A stretch of DNA of 64,000 bases from an uncultured Bacteroidales bacterium (GCA_902763885.1 CACWTU010000003.1:1-64000); one strand, 5' to 3'; counted from the first letter of the stretch, positions 36,101-45,587 are shown. Translations and numbers: made by a program. Notes: generated from the letters alone by a model not told the origin.

Positions 36101-39100
36101 CACCACAAAATGGACGCGAACAGTGTGGGGTAAGGTTCCTACCGGCAAGAGTCTGGTATATGCTTTTGACAACACCAATGCCGAGGCCCGTGACAAACAG
36201 GATGTAGGTCTGAACGGACTGTCATCGGATGAGGAACGCACCTGGCCTGCATACGCATCCTATCTCGATGCCATAAGAGGAAAACTCAAACCTGATGTAT
36301 ATCAGAGGTTCTATGATGACCCTGCAGCCGACACATACCACTATTACCGCGGTTCTGACTACGATGACGCAGGCCTTTCCGTATTGGACCGTTACCGTAA
36401 GTATAACGGTACTGAAGGAAACTCACCAAACTCCGCCGGAAACGGTACCAATTATGACCAGTCAGCACGGATCACTCCGGATGTTGAGGATATCAACGGA
36501 GATTTTACCATGGATGAGTATGAAAAGTTCTTCCAGTACCGCATATCTCTCCGACCTGGCGACCTTAAGTTAGGAAGCAACTTCATATCGGATATACGTG
36601 AGGTAAAGGTTAAACTGCGCAATGGCAATACTGAAACGGTGAACTGGTACTGTTTCCGCGTACCTATTACAGAATATGACAAGGTTGAGGGCAGCATTCG
36701 CGACTTCAGTTCCATAAGGTTCATGCGAATGTATCTGACAAACTTCACGGAGGAAGTTCACGTACGTTTCGGTTCACTTGAGCTTATGACCAGCCAGTGG
36801 CGCAACTACGAACAGCCCATTTACAGTGCATCAAACCGTGCTCCGTCCATCTCAGGCAAGTTCTCCGCCACATCTGTCAATATTGAAGAGAACGGTGACA
36901 GAGCGCCTGTAAATTATGTAGTGCCGCCTGGAGTAAGCCGAGTCATTGCTCCCGACCAAGCCCAGCTTGTACAGGACAACGAGCAGGCCATGAGCCTGAA
37001 AGTGATAGGGCTTGGCGCTGGCGAGGCACGCGGTATCTACAAAAAGAGCTCATTGGATCTAAGAAAGTACAAGCGAATCCAGATGTTCACCCATGCTGAA
37101 GCTGTAATACCTGATGACGGTTCACTGCAGAACGGTGACATATCAGTATTCATTCGACTCGGTTCTGACTATTCTGGTAATTACTATGAGTATGAGATTC
37201 CTCTTGACCTGACACCCGCAGGGCGCTACAGCGGAACAAATGAAAATGACCGCCGTACGGTATGGCCTGAGCGTAACATGCTTGACATTGACTTTGAGAT
37301 ACTCACTCAGGTCAAGAACAACCGCAATGTACAGAAGAACCTGGGTGCCATAGATGCTTCATCAACATACAGTGAATATGATCCCAATAACCCTGAGAAC
37401 CGCATAAGCATCGTTGGCAACCCATCATTAGGCAATGTCCGTGCCATAATGATAGGTATCCGCAACAACTCCATGAGTGCCAAGAATGCTGAGGTTTGGG
37501 TTAATGAACTGCGTCTTGTAGGCTATGAAAGCAAAGGCGGTATGGCGGCACAAGGGTCACTCGGACTCAGACTGTCTGACCTGGCTTCAGTTGATCTTTC
37601 CGGAACCATGAGTACAGCCGGATTCGGTGGTCTGGAACAGAGCATCAAGGACCGCAGGACTGATGATTATTACAAATACGCCATAACCACGAGCACGAAC
37701 ATCGGACGTTTCCTACCGGAGAAAGCCCGTATATCTGTACCGGTTTATTACTCATACTCAAGAGAGAACACATCACCCAAGTACAGTCCTTATGACACTG
37801 ACCTTTTACTTGACGATGTCATTGAATCATATCCGGAAGGTAACGCACGTGACTCTATCAGAAGCATTACGCAAGATCTGAAAGAGAGCCATAATTTCAG
37901 CATTTCAAATGCCAAGGTAAACATAAGCAGTGAGAAGCCTATGCCCTATGACCCCGCAAACTTCTCATTCAGTTTCTCTGAAAATGTAAGCAACCGTAGT
38001 AACAGTACCATAGAATATGAACGTGACAAGAACTGGAGAGCCTCCATTGATTACAGCTATTCACCCGGCCTGAAAGGATGGTCACCTTTTGCAAATATAG
38101 AATATGACGCCAATTGGTTCAGTATAGTCAAGGACACCAAAATCAATTTCCTGCCGCAAAGTTTCTCATTCAATACCGGACTGCAGCGTAATTACCACGA
38201 ACTGCAGGAGCGTGACCTGGAAGGATCGGAAGGTATTCCGGTAACATTCTCACAGCAGTTCTACTGGAGCCGTGACCTGTCAATCCGCTGGGATCCGCTA
38301 CAGCTTCTGAGATTGTCATTCAATGCCAGGACCAAGGCTGAAGTTGAAGAACCTTATACGGTAGTAAACAAGGACCTTTATCCTGACCAATACCAACTCT
38401 GGAAGGATTCAGTCAAGATGAGCCTTATGAATATGGGACGCCCGCTTGATTACAGCCAGTCATTCAACGCATCATATTCAATTCCGCTCAACAAGATTCC
38501 ATTAACGGATTGGATCACTGCCGATGCCAGTTTCAATTCATCATACTCATGGAACCGCGGTACCACATACGCCAACGGTGTATCATATGGAAATAACATA
38601 GCCACCAGACGTTCCGTTTCAGTCAATGGACGTTTCAACCTGCTCAATATGTATAACAAGGTTTCATATCTGCGCAGATTAAATGTCAGATATGCATCAA
38701 ACAAATCCTCTGACGCCAATTCTGCAACCAGAAACAAGAGGTTCCAACAGGAAATGACACTTTTACCTGGTCAACGCAATGTAATTGTACATAAAATAGG
38801 AACCTTTAATCCTAAACTTACTGCCACCACAAAAGACGGCACCAATGTAAAACTCAAATTCCGTAAACTGGGTGCAGACAGCATATCTGTCAAAGTCAAG
38901 GACACCCTTAATGTAGTAGTCAAGGTTATACAGGATCCTGATTTGCCTGTAAGGAGCAAGAGTTTTAATCTGCGCGAAGGAATGGATGTGGGGCTCAGAT
39001 TACTTATGATGGTACGTAATGTTTCTATTTCTTACCGCAATGATTACTCCATGTCACTTCCCGGATTCATGCCAAACTCCAAGATGTTCGGTCAGAACAA

Positions 39101-40385
39101 CTCCACCGGTCTATTGGCTCCCGGACTTGACTTTGCATTCGGATTCACAGGTGATGACTACCTTTACAAAGCCATGAATAACGGCTGGCTGCTGTCAAAT
39201 GACAGCATAGCCCATACGGCATCATCTACCGCCACTGAAGACCTTCAGATCAAGTTCTCAATAGAACCTTTCAACGATATCAAGATTGATGCCAACGCCA
39301 GCTGGACCAAGTCAGGTTCAAACCGCATACAGTATATGTACACAGGTATGCCAACCACCCGAGGTGGCAGTTTCAGCATGACTACCATCTCAATAGGAAG
39401 TGCGTTTGAGACACATTCTGCAAGCAACAACTACCACTCAGCCAGTTTTGACCGTTTCATGAACAGCCTTCCCATAATACGTGACCGCATAGAATCGATG
39501 TATGAAGGTGCACGATATCCTGCGGGAAGCAGCCGTGCAGGTGAACTTTATGACCAAGCCAACGGAGGAGTTGACATGTACTCAGCAGACGTGCTTATCC
39601 CGGCATTCCTGTCAGCATATACCGGACGTAATGCAAAGAAAACCACATTAGACCTGTTCCCCAGCATACTTAATATGCTGCCCAACTGGTCATTCACCTA
39701 CAGCGGTCTGAGCAAGATACCGTTCTTTAAGAAATACTTCAAGAGCTTCAACCTGACACATGCCTACAAGAGTGTCTATTCAATAGGCAGTTTCAATACT
39801 TTCAACAGCTATATGGAGTATATGAACGGGCGCGGATTCATTGAGGACGTCACAAGCGGTAACCCCATTCCGAGCACTATGTTCAATATCAGTTCTGTAT
39901 CCATAAATGAATCATTCTCACCGCTGTGCGGCGTAAACATGACTTTCCTGAATGACATATCGGCCCGTCTGGAATATCGCAAGACACGTGTCCTTACCCT
40001 CAGCACCACAGCTGTACAGGTAGTAGAAACTACATCCGATGACATCAGTGCCGGTGCCAGCTACAAGATAAACGGAGTCAAACTGTTTGGTGCACGACAG
40101 GGTACGGGCCGCAACAAAGTGAGCAATGACATTAACATGAGTGCTGATTTCTCATTCCGCAATCAGAATGCCATTTGCCGCAACCTGCGTGACCAAAGCA
40201 CACAGGCCACCAGCGGAAACCGCGCTGTCAAGTTCTCCTTCCAGGCAGACTACACTTACAGCCGTATGCTCACCATGAACTTCTATTACGATTATCAGAG
40301 CAACTTCCCGTTGGTATCAACTTCTGCATTCCCCACTTCAACTCATGATGTGGGCTTTGCTCTGAAGTTTACTCTAACGAGATAA
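33150..40385 (+). CDS. sprA: T9SS outer-membrane translocon SprA (Sov)
   Basis: A 2411-residue giant outer-membrane protein. SprA forms a 36-strand beta barrel that is the type IX secretion channel (structure known from Flavobacterium). Signal peptide of about 28 residues ending LYAQ. Recognisable family parts: FDFDEQINLNISARVGDKVNMNLNYNTEA near residue 155, the repeated GNISFPTNSSLIQG-type strands, and QGQASYIDDFEAAESGI near residue 785. It ends in strand-like VGFALKFTLTR. It is open over its whole length with no frameshift. Cotranscribed with ruvA. With PorT and PorU-PorV in this window it shows that the organism has a T9SS. Confidence 0.95.
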   Translation: MTKGRILAWALLLMGSCLCGSLNRLYAQNTAKTLPNPENITEEITYDEENETFSMGYKLGESYLEVPDVLTPDEYNRLMMHRSMQSFYRDKYDEEVKNQGDNHFDFTDMKFDLGPAEKIFGPGGVQVKTSGSAAIKFGYNRNLVDNPSLSVQNRSTGGFDFDEQINLNISARVGDKVNMNLNYNTEATFDIDAKMIKLRYEGKEDEIIRLLEAGNISFPTNSSLIQGASSLFGIRTDLQFGKLKLQMVLSQKESSSSTVNSQGGQQITDFEIDASNYDENRHFFLAHFFRDSYDANMAMLPNIISGVQITRIEVWVTNKKSNYDNPRNIVAFTDLGETDHISNNMWASQGGRVPANGANDLYSRITGNYPNARDIDQIAVTLGSFLEGSTDYEKLSNARMLSSSDYTLNSELGYISLKSALSSDEVLAVAFEYTYGGNSYQVGEFSSDKTDASQALFVKLLKSNSNSPGSGTWDLMMKNIYSIAQGNIQSSQFKLGIYYNSDSTGSRLTYIPEPELKSSPLLRLLNLDRLDDNNNPHPNGKFDFIDRYTVQTSNGKIIFPVVEPFGSHLRKVIANDAVADKYVFQELYDSTRVVAKRIADKDKFILMGQYSGSNSNVIALGSINIPRGSVIVTAGGVTLVENTDYTVDYSMGTVTIINQSIIDAGTSVSVQLESNTEYSMQRKTMAGVNWMYDFSNNLQLGGTIMHLNEKPLTSKVTMGDEPLVNTMYGLNVNWKHESQALTNLLDKIPFVNATKPSSINFKSEMAALQSDVSDKVQGQASYIDDFEAAESGINIAQPGAWSLSSVPKGMKGYGKSGQVEAGYNRALLNWFTIDPLFTRRNSPLTPSHIKTDLDQLSNHYVREVYDRELYPNKESTSSESTTLPILNLAYYPNERGPYNLNPDLDADGHLSNPQYNWAGITRKLTTTDFEAANIEYIEFWMLDPFIYNPNAEGGDLYLNLGEVSEDVLLDGKKFFENGLPVNDDTTKWTRTVWGKVPTGKSLVYAFDNTNAEARDKQDVGLNGLSSDEERTWPAYASYLDAIRGKLKPDVYQRFYDDPAADTYHYYRGSDYDDAGLSVLDRYRKYNGTEGNSPNSAGNGTNYDQSARITPDVEDINGDFTMDEYEKFFQYRISLRPGDLKLGSNFISDIREVKVKLRNGNTETVNWYCFRVPITEYDKVEGSIRDFSSIRFMRMYLTNFTEEVHVRFGSLELMTSQWRNYEQPIYSASNRAPSISGKFSATSVNIEENGDRAPVNYVVPPGVSRVIAPDQAQLVQDNEQAMSLKVIGLGAGEARGIYKKSSLDLRKYKRIQMFTHAEAVIPDDGSLQNGDISVFIRLGSDYSGNYYEYEIPLDLTPAGRYSGTNENDRRTVWPERNMLDIDFEILTQVKNNRNVQKNLGAIDASSTYSEYDPNNPENRISIVGNPSLGNVRAIMIGIRNNSMSAKNAEVWVNELRLVGYESKGGMAAQGSLGLRLSDLASVDLSGTMSTAGFGGLEQSIKDRRTDDYYKYAITTSTNIGRFLPEKARISVPVYYSYSRENTSPKYSPYDTDLLLDDVIESYPEGNARDSIRSITQDLKESHNFSISNAKVNISSEKPMPYDPANFSFSFSENVSNRSNSTIEYERDKNWRASIDYSYSPGLKGWSPFANIEYDANWFSIVKDTKINFLPQSFSFNTGLQRNYHELQERDLEGSEGIPVTFSQQFYWSRDLSIRWDPLQLLRLSFNARTKAEVEEPYTVVNKDLYPDQYQLWKDSVKMSLMNMGRPLDYSQSFNASYSIPLNKIPLTDWITADASFNSSYSWNRGTTYANGVSYGNNIATRRSVSVNGRFNLLNMYNKVSYLRRLNVRYASNKSSDANSATRNKRFQQEMTLLPGQRNVIVHKIGTFNPKLTATTKDGTNVKLKFRKLGADSISVKVKDTLNVVVKVIQDPDLPVRSKSFNLREGMDVGLRLLMMVRNVSISYRNDYSMSLPGFMPNSKMFGQNNSTGLLAPGLDFAFGFTGDDYLYKAMNNGWLLSNDSIAHTASSTATEDLQIKFSIEPFNDIKIDANASWTKSGSNRIQYMYTGMPTTRGGSFSMTTISIGSAFETHSASNNYHSASFDRFMNSLPIIRDRIESMYEGARYPAGSSRAGELYDQANGGVDMYSADVLIPAFLSAYTGRNAKKTTLDLFPSILNMLPNWSFTYSGLSKIPFFKKYFKSFNLTHAYKSVYSIGSFNTFNSYMEYMNGRGFIEDVTSGNPIPSTMFNISSVSINESFSPLCGVNMTFLNDISARLEYRKTRVLTLSTTAVQVVETTSDDISAGASYKINGVKLFGARQGTGRNKVSNDINMSADFSFRNQNAICRNLRDQSTQATSGNRAVKFSFQADYTYSRMLTMNFYYDYQSNFPLVSTSAFPTSTHDVGFALKFTLTR

Positions 40386-40422
40386 TCCAGGAGAACTTTT
40401 GGAGTAACGGTTTTAAAACATC

Positions 40423-40613
40423 GCAGAACTATCAGTTTGGGGAGACGACGTTCCGGGCTACTGCGCGCTCCCTCCAAGGCCTAAACATCGATCGCCTCCT
40501 TTTTAGCCACCTATGGTGTCTAACGGTCGTTAAACGTAACGATGTTCTTAACGGCCTTTCCAGGGCGCTCCGCTTACGCCCTGCACTAACGCTCCCCAAA
40601 CCGATAGTTCTGC
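40423..40613. repeat. 191-bp element with 22-bp inverted termini
   Basis: Between sprA and the GH3 gene (273 non-coding bases), the 22-mer at 40423-40444 is repeated in reverse complement at 40592-40613 with 21 of 22 identical. Inside is a 9-bp hairpin GGTCGTTAA/TTAACGGCC (about 40524-40555) and a second pairing AACATCG/CGATGTT. No ORF fits inside, and no flanking target duplication is evident. Confidence 0.75.
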
Positions 40614-40658
40614 TACTGCAAATTGCAAGCTTTAATACAAACTTTTTTATTTAAAGAT

Positions 40659-42977
40659 TCAGAGTTGGCCGTAGGCGGGATAGGTGGTGGATTTGGCGAT
40701 AGTAAAGCCAGACTGGCAGCGGATGTCCTGTGATGAGGCGGCAAAGTCTGCCTTGTAGTCACCTTGCATGGTCTGCCAGCATGAGGATTCCAGATTGAAG
40801 CCTGCCAGTTCATACTCTGACAGCTTGAACTCAAGGACCTCACTTGCTCCCGGCTGAAGCAGAGCGGTTTTGCCATATGCTTTGAGTTCCTTGGTCAGGC
40901 TGTTAAGGCCGCCGTTGGGAGCCTCGATATAAACCTGCACAACCTCCTTACCGGCTACTGAACCTGTGTTGGTAACCTTTACTGACAGAGTAACGGCACC
41001 GTCGGATATAGTGGCCTTAGGCTCGCTATATGCAAATTTGGTATAGCTCAATCCGAATCCGAAGGGATAGGATACCTGCTCGGGATGACGGTCATAGTAA
41101 CGGTAACCTATGTCAAAACGCTCCTTGTACTCGGTATAGTCATAGTTGGCTACAGGTTTGGCTTCAGGATTGTTGCGGTTGGCTCGAACTGCCATCTGGA
41201 GTTCACGCGCATTGACAGGGAAATTGGCGGTTGATGGGATATTCATGTAATCAACCACATAGGTATCAACCAGCTTTCCGGACGGGTTAACGGCACCCTT
41301 GAGCACATCAGTTACAGCATTTCCTGCCTCCTGGCCCGGCAGACCTGCCAAGAGAATGGCATCGGGCTGTGATTTCCAGCTTGCGGTTTCAATGGGAGCA
41401 CCTATATTCAGTATCACCACGACCTTCTTTCCCTTGGAATGGAATGCTTCACATACATCCTTGATAAGGCCTTGTTCTATATCGGTAAGGGTATAATCAC
41501 CTTCATAACCACGGTCAGCTGATTCACCGCAGCTACGGCCTATTGTGATGATTGCTATATCGCTGGAAATGGCATCGGCGCGGTACTGGTAAGGCTTGCG
41601 CACCAATGACTGCGGTATGACATGATTGGTCAGGTTAGTACGCATGAAATTTCCGGGACGTGCAGCCTGTCTATGCTCCTCAACATACTTGCCATAGGAA
41701 TTTGAAACTGATGGCTCAAGTTTGTAACCGGCGGCTTTAAGGCCCTCATCCAGACCTACTGCATGTTTATAGTTCACACTGCCGCTGCCTGTACCTACCA
41801 CATACATATCATATGAACTGACACCATACAGGGCTATCATCTTACAATTTTTGTCAAGCGGCAGGGCACCCTCATTCTTAAGCAGCACCATACCCTCTGT
41901 GGCACTGGAACGTGACACACGTGCGTGAGCGTTCAGGTCAGGGTCATTCTGGAACTCATAACCCTGCATCTTGGGTGAGCGGGCTATGAATGCAAGTATC
42001 TTGGCTACATTACGGTCAATGATCTTCTCATCAAGGGTGCCGTTCTGAACAGCTTCCATTATGGCTTTAATCTGATTGGCACTACCCGGCATAAGCAGGT
42101 CATTGCCGGCCTTCACGGTAGCAATGGCATCACGGCCACCACCCCAGTCAGTCATGACCATTCCCTCAAATCCCCACTCCTGACGCAGTATGCTGTCAAT
42201 AAGGGTGATGTTCTCCGGTGCGTATGTACCGTTTATCTTATTATACGATGTCATGACGGCCCAAGGCTGTGATTCACGTACGGCAATCTCAAATCCTTTA
42301 AGATAGAGTTCACGTGCGGTCTGCTGATCTAATTGGGCATCATTGGCCATTCGGTTAGTCTCCTGATTATTCAGAGCGTAATGCTTGATGGTGGCACCTA
42401 CCCCATTGCTTTGCACGCCACGTACCATTGCGGCGGCTGTCTTACCCGATATCAAAGGATCCTCTGAGTAATACTCAAAATTACGGCCAAGCAACGGGTT
42501 GCGGTGCAGGTTAAGGGCAGGAGCAAGCAGGCAGTCGGCTCCGTAACGTTTAACCTCATCGCCGATGGCTACGCCCACCTCCTCTACAAGCTGTTGGTTC
42601 CAACTCTGAGCCAGCACTGTTGCAACCGGAAATGAGGTACAATAGTATGTCTTTTCATCATTCTGACGTGTAGGATTGATGCGCAGTCCGCCGGGACCAT
42701 CCGGGAGCATGACAGAAGGAATACCTAAACGCGGTATAGGATAGGTCTGACCGGCACATCCGGGAATGAGATTCTTGGCATCCTTTATCTCCTGAGCTAT
42801 ATCATTTCCATTCCAGGCTCCCACGCCCACAAGAAGGTTCACCTTTTCCTCAAGAGTCATAGCTGCAACCACCTTTTTCATAGAAGACTTACCAAACTCT
42901 ATAGTACGGTTACAGGATAAAGTCACAAATGCCATCAATGCGGCACAGGCAACAGGAACAAAAGCTTTTCTATGCAT
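40659..42977 (-). CDS. Glycoside hydrolase family 3 beta-glucosidase, lipoprotein
   Basis: A 772-residue GH3 enzyme. The signal peptide ends FVTLSC, so Cys22 is probably lipidated. The TIM-barrel domain carries LLAPALNLHRNPLLGRNFEYYSEDP, KHYALNNQE and the nucleophile Asp277 in VMTDWGGG. The second domain and the fibronectin-III-like C-terminal domain (residues about 660-760, VTNTGSVAGKEVVQVYIE) follow. Activity is probably on beta-glucosides or oligosaccharides in the periplasm or at the outer membrane; GH3 also includes xylosidases. No SusC/SusD pair or regulator is adjacent, so it is not in an obvious polysaccharide utilisation locus. Confidence 0.93.
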   Translation of the reverse strand: MHRKAFVPVACAALMAFVTLSCNRTIEFGKSSMKKVVAAMTLEEKVNLLVGVGAWNGNDIAQEIKDAKNLIPGCAGQTYPIPRLGIPSVMLPDGPGGLRINPTRQNDEKTYYCTSFPVATVLAQSWNQQLVEEVGVAIGDEVKRYGADCLLAPALNLHRNPLLGRNFEYYSEDPLISGKTAAAMVRGVQSNGVGATIKHYALNNQETNRMANDAQLDQQTARELYLKGFEIAVRESQPWAVMTSYNKINGTYAPENITLIDSILRQEWGFEGMVMTDWGGGRDAIATVKAGNDLLMPGSANQIKAIMEAVQNGTLDEKIIDRNVAKILAFIARSPKMQGYEFQNDPDLNAHARVSRSSATEGMVLLKNEGALPLDKNCKMIALYGVSSYDMYVVGTGSGSVNYKHAVGLDEGLKAAGYKLEPSVSNSYGKYVEEHRQAARPGNFMRTNLTNHVIPQSLVRKPYQYRADAISSDIAIITIGRSCGESADRGYEGDYTLTDIEQGLIKDVCEAFHSKGKKVVVILNIGAPIETASWKSQPDAILLAGLPGQEAGNAVTDVLKGAVNPSGKLVDTYVVDYMNIPSTANFPVNARELQMAVRANRNNPEAKPVANYDYTEYKERFDIGYRYYDRHPEQVSYPFGFGLSYTKFAYSEPKATISDGAVTLSVKVTNTGSVAGKEVVQVYIEAPNGGLNSLTKELKAYGKTALLQPGASEVLEFKLSEYELAGFNLESSCWQTMQGDYKADFAASSQDIRCQSGFTIAKSTTYPAYGQL

Positions 42978-43007
42978 AATCAGGTTAGTATTGTTAGGTT
43001 AGTAAAA

Positions 43008-44441
43008 TCAACATTTGGCTTCAAGCCCACGCTTCCGTGCCTCCTCAAGCAGGAAATTGAATGCGGCATCATGCTCGTTCGGAATCACTCCATCAAGAAT
43101 TGCATCCTTAATGGCAGCTTTCAGTTCACCTACTATGGCCGTAGGCTCCAGCCCAAAGGTACGCATAATTTCAAGTCCGTCAACTGGAGGCTGGAAATTA
43201 CGTATGCGGTCACGTTCCTCAAGGTCAACCATCTTCTGGCGCACCAGCTTGAAGTTCTCCAGATGACGTTTCTTTTTCTGCTCGTTCTTAGAGGTTATAT
43301 CAGCTTCACAGAGGGTCATCAGATCATCTATATCATCACCGGCATCAAAGAGCAGACGCCTTACGGCTGAATCCGTAACCTCATCATCAACAATGGCTAT
43401 GGGACGCATGTGCAGTTCTACCATCTTCTGAACATACTTCATCTTCTCATTCTTGGGCAGTTTCATACGTTCAAATATGCCGGGAATCATCTTCATTCCC
43501 ACATAGTTGTGATTGTAGAATGTCCAGCCGTGAGCCGGTTCCCACTTCTTGGTACGGGGTTTACCTATATCATGAAGCAAGGCGGCCCAACGCAGCCACA
43601 GGTCATTACTGTTACGGGCTACATTATCCAACACCTCCAATGTATGTAAGAAAACATCCTTGTGACCACGACCGTTCACAGTTTCAACACCCTGCAGGGC
43701 GGTAAGTTCCGGGAAAATAAGTTCCAGCAAACCGCACCGGTCCAGATCAATGAATCCCTTGGACGGAACAGGTGCCAGCAATATCTTGTTGAGTTCTTCT
43801 GATATACGCTCCTTGCTGATGATGCCTATGCGCTCGCGGTTTTTTTCAAGCGAGGCAAAAGTAACGTCATCAATATAGAAGTTGAGTTGTGTGGCAAACC
43901 TGATGCAGCGCATCATACGCAGAGGATCATCACTGAAAGTAATCTCAGGATCTAGCGGAGTACGGATTATACGCTCCTGCAAATCATCAATACCACCGAA
44001 CGGGTCAACAAGTTCACCAAAACGGTCAGCATTGAGACATATCGCCATTGCGTTTATGGTAAAATCACGGCGGTTCTGGTCATCCTCAAGAGTGCCGTCC
44101 TCGACAATAGGATTACGTGACTCCCTGTTATATGACTCCTTACGTGCTCCTACGAACTCCACCTCCAAATCACCCTTCTTGACCTGAGCCGTACCAAAGT
44201 TCTTGAACAGACTTACGTGTGCCCCCCTGCCCAATGCCTTGCCGTAGGCCTTGGCCATCTCCAGGCCACTGCCTACCACCACTACATCAATATCCTTGCT
44301 GGGACGCTCCAAGAAAAGGTCACGTACATATCCGCCCACCACATAGCACTCCAGTCCCAGACCATCAGCAGTCTGAGACAGCAGCCTGAACTCCTTGCGG
44401 TCAAGCAGCCGGGCCAGTTCCTCATCACTATATATCTTCAT
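43008..44441 (-). CDS. cca: CCA-adding tRNA nucleotidyltransferase with HD domain
   Basis: A 477-residue class II polymerase-beta-fold enzyme. GGYVRDLFLERPSKDIDVVV holds the catalytic DID at residues 50-52; RRDFTINAMA and the neck/body follow; an HD domain with LLHDIGKPRTK lies in the C-terminal half. It adds or repairs the tRNA 3' CCA, consistent with the tRNA-Met here lacking an encoded CCA. A poly(A) polymerase is the alternative, less likely. A -7 box TATCTTTG is at 44449-44456 on the minus strand, eight bases from the start codon, so the message would have almost no leader. Confidence 0.92.
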   Translation of the reverse strand: MKIYSDEELARLLDRKEFRLLSQTADGLGLECYVVGGYVRDLFLERPSKDIDVVVVGSGLEMAKAYGKALGRGAHVSLFKNFGTAQVKKGDLEVEFVGARKESYNRESRNPIVEDGTLEDDQNRRDFTINAMAICLNADRFGELVDPFGGIDDLQERIIRTPLDPEITFSDDPLRMMRCIRFATQLNFYIDDVTFASLEKNRERIGIISKERISEELNKILLAPVPSKGFIDLDRCGLLELIFPELTALQGVETVNGRGHKDVFLHTLEVLDNVARNSNDLWLRWAALLHDIGKPRTKKWEPAHGWTFYNHNYVGMKMIPGIFERMKLPKNEKMKYVQKMVELHMRPIAIVDDEVTDSAVRRLLFDAGDDIDDLMTLCEADITSKNEQKKKRHLENFKLVRQKMVDLEERDRIRNFQPPVDGLEIMRTFGLEPTAIVGELKAAIKDAILDGVIPNEHDAAFNFLLEEARKRGLEAKC

Positions 44442-44528
44442 AGTATGGCAAAGATACTCAAAAATCCACTTTAGCTGGTTATTGCATTACATTTTTGGCT
44501 CCAGTAGTAGGTGGTCCTCGAGAATCGG

Positions 44529-44661
44529 GCCATACTTGCAGAAAAGAGCCCCTGTGAGGCTTCCGCCTGCAAGTATGGCTTCATCTTTGCCCTTTTTGCC
44601 CGTATTTGATGCCATACTTGCATGAAATGTGGGTTGTACGCTTTGTGGCGACAAGTATGGC
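44529..44661. repeat. Two 51-bp palindromic units, 82-bp period
   Basis: Each unit begins GCCATACTTG and ends CAAGTATGGC. Unit 1 is 44529-44579 (13-bp perfect stem) and unit 2 is 44611-44661 (10-bp stem). Starts and ends are both offset by exactly 82 bases while the interiors differ. They lie in the 279-base gap between divergent cca and a lipoprotein gene. Confidence 0.85.
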
Positions 44662-44691
44662 CAATAAAGCTGTTTATTTCAGGAAACTGAG

Positions 44692-44699
44692 TACTTTTG
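44692..44699 (+). promoter_or_regulatory. -7 element of the 44.7-kb lipoprotein gene
   Basis: TACTTTTG matches the consensus and lies 21 bases before the ATG. The -33 box is not evident. It is about 30 bases downstream of the second palindromic unit. Confidence 0.5.
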
Positions 44700-44720
44700 T
44701 ATCTGTAAAAACCAATTGAG

Positions 44721-45587
44721 ATGAAAAAGATACTTGCAATACTGACAATAGGCGCATTCATAGTTTCCTGCGAGGAGAGTATAGAGCAGAAAGCCGGACG
44801 CCATCTAGACAACGCAAAGGAGGCGTTCAGCATAGGAAATTTCAATGTCGCGAAGCAGGAGATTGACAGCATCAGGATTCTTTATCCCAAGGCTTTTGAG
44901 ACCCGCCGTCAGGGTATCAAGCTGATGCAGCAGGTTGAGGAGGCTGAGCAGTTGCGTGCCATTGAGTATGAGGACAGCATGATTGTTGCTGCAACCGCCG
45001 CATTTGAAAAGATCAAGGCTGACTATGTATTTGAAAAGGACGAGAGATATCAGGACATTGGCCTTTATACCATAAAGAGCCAGGCACCCAACCGCAACAT
45101 AGACCGCACTTACATCCGTGCACAGGTGGATGAACTGGGCCGCATGACGCTTATATCAAGTTACCGCGGCAGCTCTTACATACATCATGACTGGCTCAAA
45201 CTTAGCGTAGGAGATATCTATGTAGATACGCCTGAATCAAATGATCGCCATGAGTTCACTGACCTGGGTGTATACTACGAGCGGTTAAGCTTCATAAACG
45301 GCAATGACGGCGGAGCAGCGGCATTCATCAGTGCCAACAAGGATGCAGACATTACCTACACGCTATACCGCAAGACCGGTCCTGACAGCAGCCGTCCCGT
45401 GTACCGCAACCTCAAGCTCAACAAGAATGACCGTTACGCCATAGCGCAACTCTATGACCTGTCACTCATTCTGTTGTCTCTGAACGAGCACAAAAACCTG
45501 CGTGATGAGGCTGAACGTCACCTCATGTTCATCCGTTCCAAGATGCAGGATGAATCAACTGAGAATGCAGTTCAGGAAAATGACTGA
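44721..45587 (+). CDS. Uncharacterised lipoprotein
   Basis: A 288-residue protein not recognised as a named family. The signal peptide MKKILAILTIGAFIVSC gives lipidated Cys17. Residues about 25-110 are helical and charged (LDNAKEAFSIGNFNVAKQEIDSIRILYPKAFETR), resembling a TPR-like helical hairpin followed by a coiled coil. The second half is strand-rich, with YIHHDWLKLSVGD. Similar Bacteroidales hypotheticals exist to my recollection. Its last 33 bases overlap the convergent transporter gene. Confidence 0.75.
   Translation: MKKILAILTIGAFIVSCEESIEQKAGRHLDNAKEAFSIGNFNVAKQEIDSIRILYPKAFETRRQGIKLMQQVEEAEQLRAIEYEDSMIVAATAAFEKIKADYVFEKDERYQDIGLYTIKSQAPNRNIDRTYIRAQVDELGRMTLISSYRGSSYIHHDWLKLSVGDIYVDTPESNDRHEFTDLGVYYERLSFINGNDGGAAAFISANKDADITYTLYRKTGPDSSRPVYRNLKLNKNDRYAIAQLYDLSLILLSLNEHKNLRDEAERHLMFIRSKMQDESTENAVQEND

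Noticed and set aside
38450..40045. Several antisense ORFs of 60-95 codons inside sprA
   Set aside because: Long conserved sense coding with no similarity or signals on the other strand.
40659..42977. GH3 gene as part of a polysaccharide utilisation locus
   Set aside because: No SusC/SusD pair, regulator or second glycosidase lies within reach; neighbours are sprA and cca.
44529..44661. Possible CRISPR-like repeats
   Set aside because: There are only two units; the ends are palindromic rather than direct repeats with spacers, and no cas genes are present.
44471..44872. Minus-strand ORF of 133 codons across the palindromic units and the start of the lipoprotein gene
   Set aside because: It runs through the 51-bp repeats and antisense to a lipoprotein signal sequence; composition and content are not protein-like.
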